64,000 nucleotides of DNA. It comes from Aquanectria penicillioides (Eukaryota > Ascomycota > Sordariomycetes > Hypocreales > Nectriaceae). The translations under genes were made by a program, and so were the position numbers. Position 1 is the stretch's first letter. Each line of letters opens with the position of its first letter. The notes under the pieces were generated by a model. The model had not been told where the DNA came from. It worked only from the letters and a program-made list of their open reading frames with translations, and searched no databases. Shown here piece by piece: positions 46,949 to 57,814 of this stretch. The DNA is taken from contig PYIU01000003.1 of assembly GCA_003415625.1 (NCBI GenBank), positions 5,518,001-5,582,000 on the forward strand, read 5' to 3'.

Positions 46949-49564
46949 GGTGAGAGGGAGGGCGAAGGAGAGGAGAAGGATGAGTAGAGAGGGTTGTTGT
47001 TAGGATGACAGCCTCACATCCAGCTCGGGTGGTGAGGAGGAGTGATAGTGGTCGACTGAGAGCGAGGGGCGGCCTCGCTAGAGGATTAGAGGAGGGTGGT
47101 TTGGAGAGGAGACGGCGTCGAGGCCGCATGCGAAACGGGATTTAGAAACGACGGCAGAGAGGACGAAGAAGAAGAATAGAGTAAGGCGGTATTGGAGATG
47201 GTGCGCGCGGTCGGTTGGTAATAAATCGCAAAGAAAGGATCCGGGACGAAAAAAAAGTTGGGTGCGAGCTAACGGTTGACAAGCCAGCCTGGCCTAGGCA
47301 AGGCAAAGTAGGCAGGAAGCTTGGCGGGCGCGAGACGGCCGATGCGATGGGCGAAAGGCGAATGACGACGAGCGGCTGCGCAGAGTTGCGCTGGAGCTAC
47401 GCGATCGTGGGTCGCCAGTCGGGTCCAGGATATTTCTCAAGGGCAGGGTTTTGGAGACACAGCCGGTATGGATACGAGGATATGTGTGTATATGGGGATA
47501 TGGTGGTCGTGCCTAAATCGAGGTCGAGGACGAGGGCGAGGGCGAGGGCGAGGACGCGGATGTGGACGAAAGCACGCACGCAGATGTGAAGAAAACAACA
47601 AGGTGGGACGGGTGCGAGTGCCCTGTTGTTTGTGTGCGCAGCTAGTTCCCGTGCGCCTTTGTGATTGCGTTGGGTTTCTTTTTGCGTTGGAATTCGAGAC
47701 CAAGAAATGCAAGCCAGGTTACCCTTTCACTCGGGGTTGTCGGCTGACTTGCCACTGGGTTTCCTAGTGCTGCTGGCGCTGATGCCCGGTGGTGTGTGTT
47801 GGGCTTGTGCTGGGTGCGGCGTTTGTGTTATTTGGGTGCAAATGGGATGCCCAAGGTTCCAAACGATGCGGGTTAAGTATGAGACGAAACGCTCGATGAC
47901 TACACAGCAAAGGGAGGAAAGAATCAACTCGCTGCTCGGGCTCGACGGCGGACGAGGGCTCCTCTTGTGCAACTGCGACTGCGACTGCGAGGACGACCAG
48001 GATTGACAATCAGATGCTTAGGGATGGGAGAGAAACGGATCCAATGTCATGGAACAAGAGAGCAAGGCACAACGCCACAACGCACAACGCACAACGCACA
48101 CACAGGTACAGGCGGCTGCGCCGTGCGATTACGATATCACGGCGCCTCACGGTACGGCGCTCCGGCACCCCCAGCAGCACCAGCTCTCATCCTGCCTTGA
48201 CGCCTCATGCAACCGCTCTACGAATCTTGTGTCTATACGCCTCGCGCACATTGGATCACACCCATTGACGGCCGGCGATGGTATGACACGTGCATCATCG
48301 CTGTAGGTCCCAGGCTGACCCGTCAGTGTGATCCAGATCCCATCCCTCATTCATCTAGCCTATGCCTGCCTAGGTCAGGTACATCCGTACGTACAGACGC
48401 ATTTCACTTTAGCTTAGGTTTGTCATGATGGATAGAGCTCCTCGTCATGATGCATTCCGTGGAGAATATCTTAAGATGCAGCAAAACAAAATTTGGAAAT
48501 CACGCCGCTCTGCCCTACTTCTAACTCTTGTCACATCTCATTCTCGCCCAGCCCTCGATTACCATCCTCTGATAGCTATCAACCGTTGACCGACCTTTGT
48601 CCATCCATGTCAGCAAGACTGTGGGGAATTAACTGGTAGTAGCAGCAACGCTAATTTACAACTCCCACAACCAAGCATTTAGCTAGAGGGCTGTGTGAGA
48701 TGCAAGGCGTGGGATGGCGACGGGGGGGGGACGGGGACGAGACAGGGAGGGGGACGGTTACCTCCCCGCTCACTCAGCCACCAAGGTGGTTTAATCAGCG
48801 GGTTACGACAGTCTGCGAGCGGTCCATGAAGCCAGGAACGGAACGAGCTGAACCAGCTGAACAGAGGCCGACCGCCGATTGCGAGAACGGAATGGAATGG
48901 AATTCTCTCGGGAAGTGATTGACACCGAGCTGCCGTCGTCGCATCACGAAACAAACGGCTGGATCGGATCGGACAGCCCTCTGGTTTGGCTTGGGTTGGT
49001 TTGGTGGGACCCGGCAGGTGCAAGACACAGAGATTCAGATGACTGGGATAGCCGGTGGTGATGTCATCAGCGCCGAGGCTGGACAAGGAAGCCCCGTGGG
49101 ACTTGGGCTTTGATATTTTTGGGGGCCAGCGAAGGAAAAAAAGAACTTTTTCCTAACGCGGGAGAGAGGGGGGGCCGTCCCTCGGTTCCCGCAAGCCTGT
49201 TTTCGCGTCAAGTCTAGGGTAGCAACGGTGCCCTGTAGTCAGAAGCCAAGTCCCGTAAGGCAGAGAGCAGAAAATCAGACCAGTCGAGGAAATTTCCGGG
49301 ATTCTGTATGCGCTTAACCGGATTAGGAAATTTGGCAATCATCCCGCCTTGTTGGCCTCTTTTCGCGAAGAAGTGCGAGTGGACAGACAGCTTCATCATC
49401 ACCTTCACCAGACAATCACGGGGTTGTTTTCCTTCCTTTTCGCTTCTATTCTACGTTCACTCTTTGATCCCGTTTTCTTTTCGCCGCGCCTCCGGCCTCG
49501 GATTCTGCTGAGCCAATTCATTTTCTGTCTTTTGAATTAAGCAAGCCAACGCCACTGGCCCATC
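46949..49564. other. 2.6-kb intergenic region
   Basis: Divergent upstream sequence of the DUF7514-like gene (-) and the MPDU1-type gene (+). A GAGGGC repeat lies at 47520-47556, and a CCTGCCTAGGTCAGG imperfect palindrome at about 48365-48379. Pyrimidine-rich leader sequence precedes 49565. No gene was recognised. Confidence 0.5.
47520..47556. repeat. GAGGGC/GAGGAC hexamer repeat
   Basis: An imperfect purine-rich hexamer repeat of about six units. Confidence 0.75.
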
Positions 49565-50488
49565 ATGGACGCCCTCAAATCCGCGATCCAGCCCATCACG
49601 CACAACCTCCCCGCGCCGATTCGCGACCTCGGAGTCTCCATCATCGGCGAGACCTGCTACTCGTCTCTTCTCCTCGATGTCAACATCGAGGACACCGATT
49701 GCATCAAGTTCGCTGTCTCCAAGGGCCTCGGTATCGGCATCATCGCCGCCTCGTCCATCGTCAAGGTGCCGCAGATCCTCAAGCTGCTCAACTCGCGCTC
49801 CGCCGAAGGCGTCTCCTTCCTCTCCTACCTCCTCGAGACCACTGCCTACCTCATCTCCCTCGCCTACAATGTCCGCAACGGCTTCCCCTTCAGCACCTAC
49901 GGCGAGACCGCCTTGATCGTGGGCCAGAACGTCGTCATCTCTGTCCTCGTCCTCAACTACAGCGGTCGCGCTAGTCTCGCCGCCGTCTTCGTCGCTGCGC
50001 TTGCCGGTACCGTTGCCACCCTGTTTGCCGAGAACCTCGTCGACATGCAAGCTCTGAGCTACCTCCAGGCTGGTGCTGGTGTCTTGGGTGTCGCCAGCAA
50101 GGTGCCCCAGATCCTGACCATCTTCCAGCAGGGTAGCACTGGTCAGCTTAGCGCTTTCGCTGTAAGCTTCTCAATCCCTTGAACTACTGTCTTCCGCGTT
50201 ACTGTAGCTAACATGATTTTCTTTTAGGTCTTCAACTACCTCGCCGGCTCCCTCTCTCGCATCTTCACCACCCTTCAGGAGGTTGATGACAAACTTATCC
50301 TCTACGGATTCATCTCGGGCTTCGTTCTCAATGCCATCCTGGCTCTTCAGATGATCTTCTACTGGAATGCTCCCTCAGAGAAGGCCAAGGGCAAGCGCAA
50401 GGAGGCTTCGGTCAAGGCTAAGCCTGCAGCTACCGCGTCCTCAACCGCCACTCCCAAGAAGAGCCCTACTACCCGTCGCCGCGGTTAA
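49565..50488 (+). CDS. MPDU1-type PQ-loop membrane protein (dolichol-phosphate-mannose utilisation)
   Basis: Two exons (49565-50161, 50228-50488) are joined by a 66-nt intron (GTAAGC...TTTTAG) and encode 285 aa. The family (mannose-P-dolichol utilization defect 1, Lec35) is needed in the ER for use of dolichol-P-mannose and dolichol-P-glucose in N-glycan, GPI and O-mannose synthesis. The two hallmark PQ-loop repeats are visible: IVKVPQILKLLNSRSAEGVS near residue 66 and ASKVPQILTIFQQGSTGQLS near residue 178. Both are embedded in seven or so hydrophobic helices. The last helix (YGFISGFVLNAILALQMIFYW) precedes a Lys/Ser/Thr-rich cytosolic tail ending KKSPTTRRRG. The start is the first ATG, and the length is slightly above that of the human protein because of the tail. 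Confidence 0.93.
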
Positions 50489-50959
50489 ATGACCAACATG
50501 CGACTTTCTGCGAGTGTTTTCTAGGTAGAGATATCCTTTGTAATGGTTTACGTGTTGTCTTGATATGATTCCCCATTTCCGGGCTCCAGACTAGTTTGAG
50601 AGCGTTGCCGTGATTGTCCCCGGTTCAGCATGATACTACTTCGTAACTTTCCACAGGCCTATGCGTTGTTACTCATCAATGAACCAATCAATGTCGTCAA
50701 TTGTCTATTGAACCCAGGGTAATAATAGGTTCCCCAAAAACAATCCCCCAGCAATACTGTTGTACTCGTTCGCAAATATTGGGTTGCCAAGATGTTGTCC
50801 AATAACGTTCATTCAGCCGTCCCAAATGGTATCCTTTAAGTCTCCGCAGAGATGTGTTTCCCAAACGCCGAATTAGACAAAACGCCAAACCCAATGCCAA
50901 ATGCCCCTCCACCTCAAACCAGAAACTCCGTTACCACATGTATATTTACGACCATGTAT
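50489..50959. other. convergent 3' intergenic region
   Basis: 3' flanks of the MPDU1-type gene (+) and the Cys-rich gene (-). Nothing else was seen. Confidence 0.55.
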
Positions 50960-51654
50960 TTAACAGAAAGTTGTGTTGGGGTGCGCCCAGCCATTGCCCC
51001 CAACCCATCCTTTGGGGCCAGCACACTGCAGGCACCGACGCTGTTCGCCCAGGTTACTGACTGAACAGCTGAAGCAGACGTGCTTACCACAGGCGCCACA
51101 AGCGTGGGCCTCGGCACAGGCACCGTCGACATCCGTCTCGACGCTGCTGCCGTCATTCAGGCCGGCACCGCAGTCTTCGCAGTTGGATGGAGTCATGGCG
51201 GTGTGCTGCATAGGTTGAGAGGGTGTGAGGGAAGCGGAGGGTGTCGAGGAGATGTTCCAGAAGCGATGCAGGGATTGCTGGTTGACGACTGGTCGTGCTG
51301 TTTGCTGGGGTGTCTGGTGCTCCTCTGAAATAGACATGACATCAACATGCTGTTGCTGTTGCTGCTGGGCCGAGTAAAGTATGTTCAGAGTCCGTTCTGT
51401 AGGAACAAATAAGTCTTTGGTCGGACAACGCGTGAGCATATCCGCAGGAGGAACTTACGGTGCACCTCAACTTCCGAGGGCCGAGAGTTGCGGAAGCGCT
51501 TGAGGGTACGGCTGTGGAGATGGATGGGTGTCATGTCGATGGCGGCAAAAGGGTTGTTGATGCCCGCTATGTTGTGAGGAGGAGAGTTGAAGGACGAATC
51601 GGACGAGGGCGAGGAGCAGAGCTCAGTGACGGATCGCTTGCGCTTGAGAACCAT
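50960..51654 (-). CDS. small Cys-rich, probably zinc-binding protein
   Basis: Two exons (51654-51459, 51396-50960) are joined by a 60-nt intron (GTAAGT...CTACAG) and encode 210 aa. The N-terminal half is Ser/Pro-rich with a basic start (MVLKRKRSVTELCSS) and a conserved-looking stretch NNPFAAIDMTPIHLHSRTLKRFR. A Gln run (QQQQQQ) follows the splice site. The C-terminal ~70 residues hold four Cys pairs: CEDC, then HACGACG, CFSC and CLQC, with a His just before the second pair. This is compatible with a binuclear zinc fold. I do not know a named family with this exact spacing. A nuclear role is only a guess from the basic, Ser/Pro-rich head, and no function is proposed. Confidence 0.7.
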
Positions 51655-52200
51655 GTTTGCCGTTGGGATGTGACGGAGTGAAGCAATTGGTTATGAAAGA
51701 GTAGAGAACAGACCCAACAGTGTAGTGATGGTAATAGAAATTGTATGTGTTTAAGTGCGCGAAGGTTGCGGTGGTCGATGAGTAGGAGGGGAAGAGTTGG
51801 AAATGGTAAGAGTGTCAGCAAGCGAAACACGGCTCGTATTTGGAGGCTGGAGCGCGCGCGACACCACGCGTTGCAACTGGCAGTCTTCTAAATTTACAGG
51901 GGTTTGCGCGGAGGGGCTCAGCGCGTAAAGGGCTTTTTTCCCGGACGCGACGACACGCGAGACCATCTCCGCTGACCGTCCATTGGCCGCTTGCAGTGAC
52001 TTCGCGGGTTTTTATTCGGCCACTTGGACATGGACATGGACATGGACATGGCATGCATAATGATGATGATGATGATGATGATGATTAGCTGGTTGATTGA
52101 TTACTCCCCAACTGACACGACTAACGACCTAAAACTCGCAGGTTCAAGACAAACAAAACACATGGAGATAGACGCGTCCCAAATATTCGACTCACTGGGG
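51655..52200. other. intergenic region with microsatellites
   Basis: 5' flank of the Cys-rich gene and 3' flank of the MDR gene. It contains TGGACA and ATG microsatellites, listed separately. Confidence 0.55.
52025..52083. repeat. two adjacent microsatellites: TGGACA x4 and ATG x8
   Basis: Four TGGACA units at 52025-52048 are followed, after a 10-bp spacer with GCATGC, by eight ATG units at 52060-52083. They lie about 120 bp beyond the stop codon of the MDR gene. Confidence 0.88.
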
Positions 52201-53384
52201 CTATTCCTTCGATATCCGAATCACCAGCTTCCCCAGGCCTCCCTTGCTGGTGGCAACCCTTTCACAGCCTTTCCTCACCTCCTCAACATCCTCCAAGTCC
52301 ACCACAGTCACAACAGCCTTGATCTTCCCCCGGGCAATCAGCTCCCCAGCGGCCTCCATGTCCTCCCGGATATTCGGGCTGCCAGACACAAACTCATAGT
52401 TGATAGACTTGCCCCGCAGCTTCCACGAGTAGTACAGCTGCGCTAGGTCCAGCAACCACCCGAGCCACCCCGGCATCCGGGGCCCAAAGATCTCGCCCAC
52501 AGTCTTCTTGGTGGGGATGGCAGCGATGCTCATGACGGTGCCGCTGTCGGGCTTCACCAGTGCTATGCTCTCGTCCAGGGTCCCCCATTGCGTGCTCATT
52601 GCGAAGTCTACTGTGCCTCGGCCCACCACCTTGCACACGTCTTCCTTCTGGTAGTCCACCAGTTGGTCGACCATGCCCGGTAGATACTGCTCCACCAGCG
52701 CCATCTTTGGCGTAGACGTTGTCGAGATGATCTTGCTCGCGCCGAACATGTTCCTCGCCACCTGGATCGCCAGGGATCCCGATGCGCTGAGCGCCCCGGG
52801 GATGAACACGGTCATTCCCTCGAGGCTCTCCTGTCCGCAGAGCTGCAGGCCTCGTCGGAGCGTCTGCAGCGCGGTGATGACAAGACCCGGGAATGAGGCC
52901 GCGTCCTCGAACGACAGGTGGGCAGGCTTCGTCAACAAGAAGCGTTCTATGCCGAGGGCATACTCAGACGCAAATCCAGCCTGTGGGTCTAGCGGGAATG
53001 GCTTGTCCAGGTTGAAGCCGTAGACCTCATCTCCGACCTTGAGGTCTTTGACTCCAGACCCAACAGCAACTACAACGCCAGCGCCTTCGATTCCAATCCT
53101 CATCGGCCATCTAGCAGTGCAAACGTGTTAGACTTTGTCATTGTAAACTTCGTAAACTGATTCCATAAAGGGGGATATCAAACTTACTTTTGGTGCACTA
53201 GTTGTTCTCCGGTACCTTTGGCAAACTGCGTGTCGCCGGTGTTAATCGCAGCGGCACGCATTTTCAAGAGGACTTCATCTGGTAATGTGATCTTTGGCGT
53301 TGGCATGTCCGTGACTTCATAGTCTGCCGGGGAACACTTCTTCGGCGCGATCAGTGACCGCATGGTTTCTGGGATAGATGTCAT
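52201..53384 (-). CDS. medium-chain dehydrogenase/reductase (MDR) family oxidoreductase
   Basis: Two exons (53384-53188, 53110-52201) are joined by a 75-nt intron (GTAAGT...GCTAG) and encode 368 aa. The GroES-like N-terminal half shows LPDEVLLKMRAAAINTGDTQ and GIEGAGVVVAVGSGVKDLKVGDEVYGF, typical of the zinc-containing-type and quinone-oxidoreductase-like MDR proteins. The Rossmann half shows LTKPAHLSFEDAASFPGLVITALQTL, then VFIPGALSASGSLAIQVARNMFGA for NAD(P)H binding. The canonical catalytic-zinc residues of alcohol dehydrogenases (Cys/His early in the chain, GHE) are not evident, and GIEGAG replaces GHE, so a zinc-independent enoyl/quinone-type reductase is the better guess. Substrate unknown. 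An inverted repeat with 18-bp arms lies 143-192 bp upstream of its start. No biosynthetic neighbours are visible. Confidence 0.85.
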
Positions 53385-54361
53385 GTTTTCTGCTCTTGGT
53401 GTTTGGCCAGTAGGGTTGCAATTTTATATGGTATTATGGCAACTGGAGAGATTCTACCGGCGATCAGTACGGGAGCAGAGTGTCTTTTATCTTCTCCAGG
53501 AGTTCTCCGGCGGCGGAGTTTGTGATTTCGGCGGTTTCGGTGGGGCCCTCCGAATGGACCCACCGAAACCGCCGAACGCAGCACCGACGATGAGTTCATG
53601 CTGTTTGCCTTCCTCTAGACTCACCAAACTCTGCTAGTGGAGTTTTGGGGCAGGTTTCAGTGGTGGGGTCTTCTTTGGTTATTGGATCTTTGTGGTTTCT
53701 CCGTCTGAACATTGTTTTGCGAGTTTGCTGAACTGACTAAGACACTCGTGCGGCATTAGAGCCTTTAATATGAAGAGTCAAAAGGCAAACAACGACAATT
53801 AGTTAATTGAGGAAACAAAAACGCCCTCAATGCTACAGTATCGACCAATTTCACACTAGACCTCGAGCTAGAATACCACGACATCCGCCAGGCTTCAGTG
53901 AGATCCGATGTTCCAAAACCTGATAGGGTGGTTTGGTGGTTTAGGGTAGGATATCAAAGTGGAAGCGGCAAAAGTCTCGCGATACGCCCCTTTCCATGGC
54001 AAGCTTTCAACAGATCAAACAACAATTAAACAAAGCTAGAAGGACCAAGCATCTCAATTTAATTCACTAGCTCATTATAATTTCGCCTTCGCGTTATTAG
54101 GTTATTATTTTGTTGTTCCAAGCACCCCTCGTCGAGCCCGCCACGGGACTCTCGTCAGGATAAAAAAATGGTTGCAGCAGGAGGTTTCATCATCGCGGCA
54201 GAAGTCATCTCTCCACCCGTCTAAGCCTTTATTATCATCGTCTATAACCTCTCCTACCCGAGAAGCTCCTACCAGAACCACCTTGAAAGGTGTATCTTGG
54301 TCGTCCTCCCCAGTGTGAGTATGAGAATTCGTCTATGCCACCAGAAGTTAGTCAAAATTGA
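53385..54361. other. upstream region of the MDR gene
   Basis: Contains the 18-bp-arm inverted repeat at 53527-53576, a nearby CGG-rich stretch, and the 3' flank of the SWIM/RING gene. No gene was recognised. Confidence 0.55.
53527..53576. promoter_or_regulatory. perfect inverted repeat, 18-bp arms, 14-nt loop
   Basis: The left arm TTCGGCGGTTTCGGTGGG (53527-53544) is exactly complementary to the right arm (53559-53576). Arms contain repeated CGG, with CCG in the mirror, the half-site of fungal Zn2Cys6 regulators. It lies 143-192 bp upstream of the MDR start codon. A regulatory role is inferred; a hairpin-forming insertion remnant is an alternative. Confidence 0.75.
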
Positions 54362-55367
54362 TCACAAGCAGGGCACATCATTTCTTCTCATACCCCTTTC
54401 TCGACTGATGCCAAGTTGATCAGCCACATTCACATATCCGTCCTCTATGGAACCTTCATCCCTGCGAACCCTGCTGATGGTCTCGGCATCGCCTTGCCAC
54501 CCACTGCGACACATGGGACAGGTGACATCGCCTTGCTTGGTACGTGCCCACATTCGGAAACACTGTTCGTGCATGTTCTGACCACAGGCGGCACGACACC
54601 AAACAACCGCTTCGGGCCCATTGGACTCGAGTTCGCAATAACAAATCGGACAATCGCCTTCTACAGGCTTTCGCTTGTCTGATTCTGTTGTCCTGGGCGC
54701 TGTGACGGAAGGTGCAGCGGCGAAGATATCCCGAAGCTCGGAGCTGAGCAGTGCAAGCTGGTAGACCATCTCAAATGGAGCATCGAGGACTTGTTTAAGA
54801 ACCTTTGCGCCAATGGTTAGAAGATTCCTCAGTGGATAAAAGAATATGGGAACTCACATAAAGGACATGCTTGCACTGGTTCCCCTTCTCAGCATGTGGG
54901 CAGTTACACCGTGGTTGCCGGGCAATATGAACCGTGTAAATATTCCCGGTTGACCCAGTCATCTCCACAACCTCCTCGGGGCATTCATCGGTCCCACACC
55001 GAGTCCGTTTCAGCACATAAAACCGTTGGCTAGTTGCTCGCTCATAGACCCCGTGAAACGTTTGGGGTGGATGCGGCCTAAATTTGCGCAACCGCTTCTC
55101 TAATGGTGGGTCGGCAGTCATGGGTTTATATTTTTTTGCTGATGCCGTGAGACTATCTAATCCATCGCTGGCTTTTCTTTTTGTTTTTGGAGTCGATGGG
55201 CTATTGTCGGCGCTGTTGTCCTTAGCAAGCTCGATAGGATGGTGCAGCATATCCCCGGCTTTAGACATGGACCTTGCTGAAATCGTCTCATCTTGTCCGT
55301 GTTTCGCACTCCCCGAAGGGTTGGAAACGGCCTGATGCTTAGCTGCCTGTGATTTCGAAGAACCCAT
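54362..55367 (-). CDS. SWIM plus RING zinc-finger protein (probable E3 ubiquitin ligase, ZSWIM2-like)
   Basis: Two exons (55367-54858, 54802-54362) are joined by a 55-nt intron (GTGAGT...CAAAG) and encode 316 aa. The N-terminal ~85 residues are disordered, with a basic patch KTKRKASDG. The SWIM domain follows: CxCx8CxH at C154, C156, C165, H167 in RCNCPHAEKGNQCKH, preceded by the family's YTVHI strand. Then comes a helix VLKQVLDAPFEMVYQLALLSSELRDIF and a RING finger beginning at C221 (CPICYCEL, CGQNMHEQCFRMW, CPMCR). The SWIM-then-RING order with this linker is that of ZSWIM2/MEX-type proteins, in which the RING recruits an E2 enzyme. Ligase activity is inferred from domains; targets are unknown. 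Confidence 0.9.
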
Positions 55368-56364
55368 AATGATGAAAGCCTAAAATAGTTTGCAGGCCTA
55401 TGGTGCCGATGAAGCAGTTTCGTGGGTTGTCAAAGCTGACCTTGCCTCACTCTTGGTTCACTGTGACTGTGCCAAACTTGCCGAGGACCTGTCGAGGGAA
55501 GGTCACGTGGCTCTCTATTACGCACGGTGGTACCGCGAACTGCGAGGCACGCTTCACGTCAGATCCTTTGCATTAGAATTCCCAAGGAACCGGTGGCCCC
55601 TTCGACCAAAATTCGGTGGAGGTCGGGTCATGACTTAAATTGTGGCTGTGAATGCAAACTACTGGAATTGAGATCCACATTGGGCAATCAAGGCAAAGGC
55701 CTCATGTTTGTTACGGCAGAACGTCACATAGAATGAGAATGGAAGCAAGTAATCAAATTTAGAAACATGCGTCTTTGGCATTTTGTTGTTGTTCCTGCTT
55801 CTTTCAACAACCAAACCTACTCTTTTCACCCTCCCCCAACTTGGCCTCATTTCTCTCATGGTAATCCAGATAATAATAATAATACCAAACGCCCCGGAGC
55901 GTGGGAGTTCCCCCATCCCCGCTCTCCTGAGGGTACATGTTCATGTAGATGACCCCATTTCCCCCATCCAAAATGCGCCCCCTATATCAAGTGACAAAAG
56001 AAAGAAAAAAAAGGAAGTTTATGTAGTAGATACAGGCCGCGCCCTCTAGCAGACAGCGGATGGTGAAACGGTCAAACGCCGAGTCTATGCGATGGCTGTT
56101 GAGAATGTTGGATGTATTAGACAGGTAAGGAAATTAGGATGTGATTGTCGCGAGTCGTCGAAGAGAGAGTATCATGGGAATCATAGTGGTTGCAACCGTG
56201 GTACTTTCATCGAGGTCGTCGGAGTGTCGTGATTGAGCACGATTGTTGATTGTATGATAGGTGTGAAGACACCTGAGTTGTTATAGTTGTCGGATAGGAG
56301 GAGATAACTCAAGAGGACGTGACAACACCATAAAGGGCAGCAAGAGAAAGATTGCGCTCATGCT
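55368..56364. other. intergenic region between two minus-strand genes
   Basis: Upstream sequence of the SWIM/RING gene and 3' flank of PNG1. Includes a short AAT repeat near 55872-55882. No gene was recognised. Confidence 0.5.
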
Positions 56365-57814
56365 TTATGGCAAGGGTCTTCGATGACTGGGATCACGGGG
56401 CTGGTAGCGGCGGCTTTCGGTCTGCTGCTGAGCAGCCATCCATTCGGCTGTTCCAGTTTGTCGTCCAGGTTGCTCTGCAGGCACCTTGGTATCTTTATTC
56501 GACGATGCGGGAGGTCGGCCTCCGCTTGATGATGAGCCAGAGGCTTCAGGAACTAGAGAAGTGACGGCTTGTGCAATAGAAGCCACAACATATCCTCGGA
56601 GCTCCTGGTCCTCTCGGGTATCTTCCTTTTCGAGGCGGAAACGCTCGTCCTTGTTCATGTTTCCTCGGCGCATGTTCTTGATCTCTTGCATAATGTAGAG
56701 AAGAACTTCGTCAGGGCATCGGGTGCGTTCGCTGGCATGCTCATTTTTGCGAACATATCTTCGGGTCACGTCGGTTGCGCCGTCGATTGAGAATGCGATG
56801 CAGTAAGACATCTTCTTGCCCCAACCCTCGGCGTAGAGCCTTGGGTTATCCCAAGATTCCTCACAGGCATCAACATGAACCCATCGTTTTGGTGGTCTGA
56901 GTAAACCTCGGTCCATACGTGGTCCTCGGCATTCCAAATCCATCTCACTCGACCACCAACGGCTCGACAGAACATGCTAAAGCAGTTGGCCCATTCGCCA
57001 ACTCGACCTCTCCTGGTGTGTAGCAACTTCCATACATCACCGTATCGAGGGAATCGTTCGAAAGCACCGCAGCCTGGGACAGAACACTTGTAAAGTTCGA
57101 CTCGGAGAGCGGCACAAGCACTCTCCTCGGGTGTGGGAGCGGTGTTTCCGTTGTAAATTGTTGGAGATAAGCAAACCGGGCATGGTGGGTTGTTAACCCA
57201 GGTAAAGAATGATCGCTTGAACCACCTGAGGGTCTTGTTAGCCTGGGCGCCTTCACAGAGTTTCAAATCAAGTTGCTGACATACCTTAATAGCGCGCGAA
57301 TAACACAATCTTGGTAACCCCATTCGGGTTTTCGTCCATCGCCCATACTCTCGGCTTGAGCGCGCCAGATTTGAGTCTCCTCCTCAGCTTCGCCGTATAT
57401 GCGGTCCAGGGGAATGATTTGTAGGGCTTCATCTAACAATCCGGGGTTTTCGTACTTCGTTGGGGTCAGAGATAAGCTGATGAGAAGGTTTCGGAATTTC
57501 TGAGAGTCACGGTCGTTCGAGTCGGGAGCGGTAGGGATCTTAGGGAGGTTCCGGAGTGCAGAATAGGATGGGAGGGTCTGTCCGTGGGAGGTCGAGGGTC
57601 GGTCGCCACTGGACGATGCGGCAGCGCGCAGATTGGAGTTCGAGGCGCACTCTCGAGGGTTTGGCGATCCATGGCGCGACACATTTCGTAGGTCGGTCAT
57701 GCGTTTGTCGCGTAAGAGGCCCTCGAACTTGACGCGAAGGTCATGGGCCCATTCCTCGCCGTACTCTCCACCGGAAGGAGGAGCAGGGCTCGACGGCATG
57801 CCTCGGCCATCCAT
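56365..57814 (-). CDS. png1: peptide:N-glycanase-like protein PNG1, catalytic Cys replaced; frame broken once
   Basis: Exon 1 is 57814-57285 and exon 2 runs 57225-56365, with a 59-nt intron. Within exon 2 the frame changes by one base at the T run 56887-56890 (A run in the gene). One extra base there gives an uninterrupted 463 aa. Transglutaminase-like PNGases remove N-glycans from misfolded ER-exported proteins. Visible features are a zinc site CPVC (192-195) and CSVPGC (224-229), [26 protein letters not shown], and [15 protein letters not shown] followed by [13 protein letters not shown]. His279 and Asp296 of the triad are present with yeast spacing (27 and 17), but the Cys position is Val252, and the preceding Cys of the motif is Arg249. 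Deglycosylation is therefore unlikely. PNG1 of Neurospora is described as non-enzymatic with a role in growth. The C-terminus is Gln/Pro/Ser-rich. Confidence 0.88.

Noticed and set aside
52201..55367. Possible secondary-metabolite cluster around the MDR oxidoreductase
   Set aside because: Neighbours are a Cys-rich protein and a SWIM/RING protein; there is no core synthase, transporter or pathway regulator.
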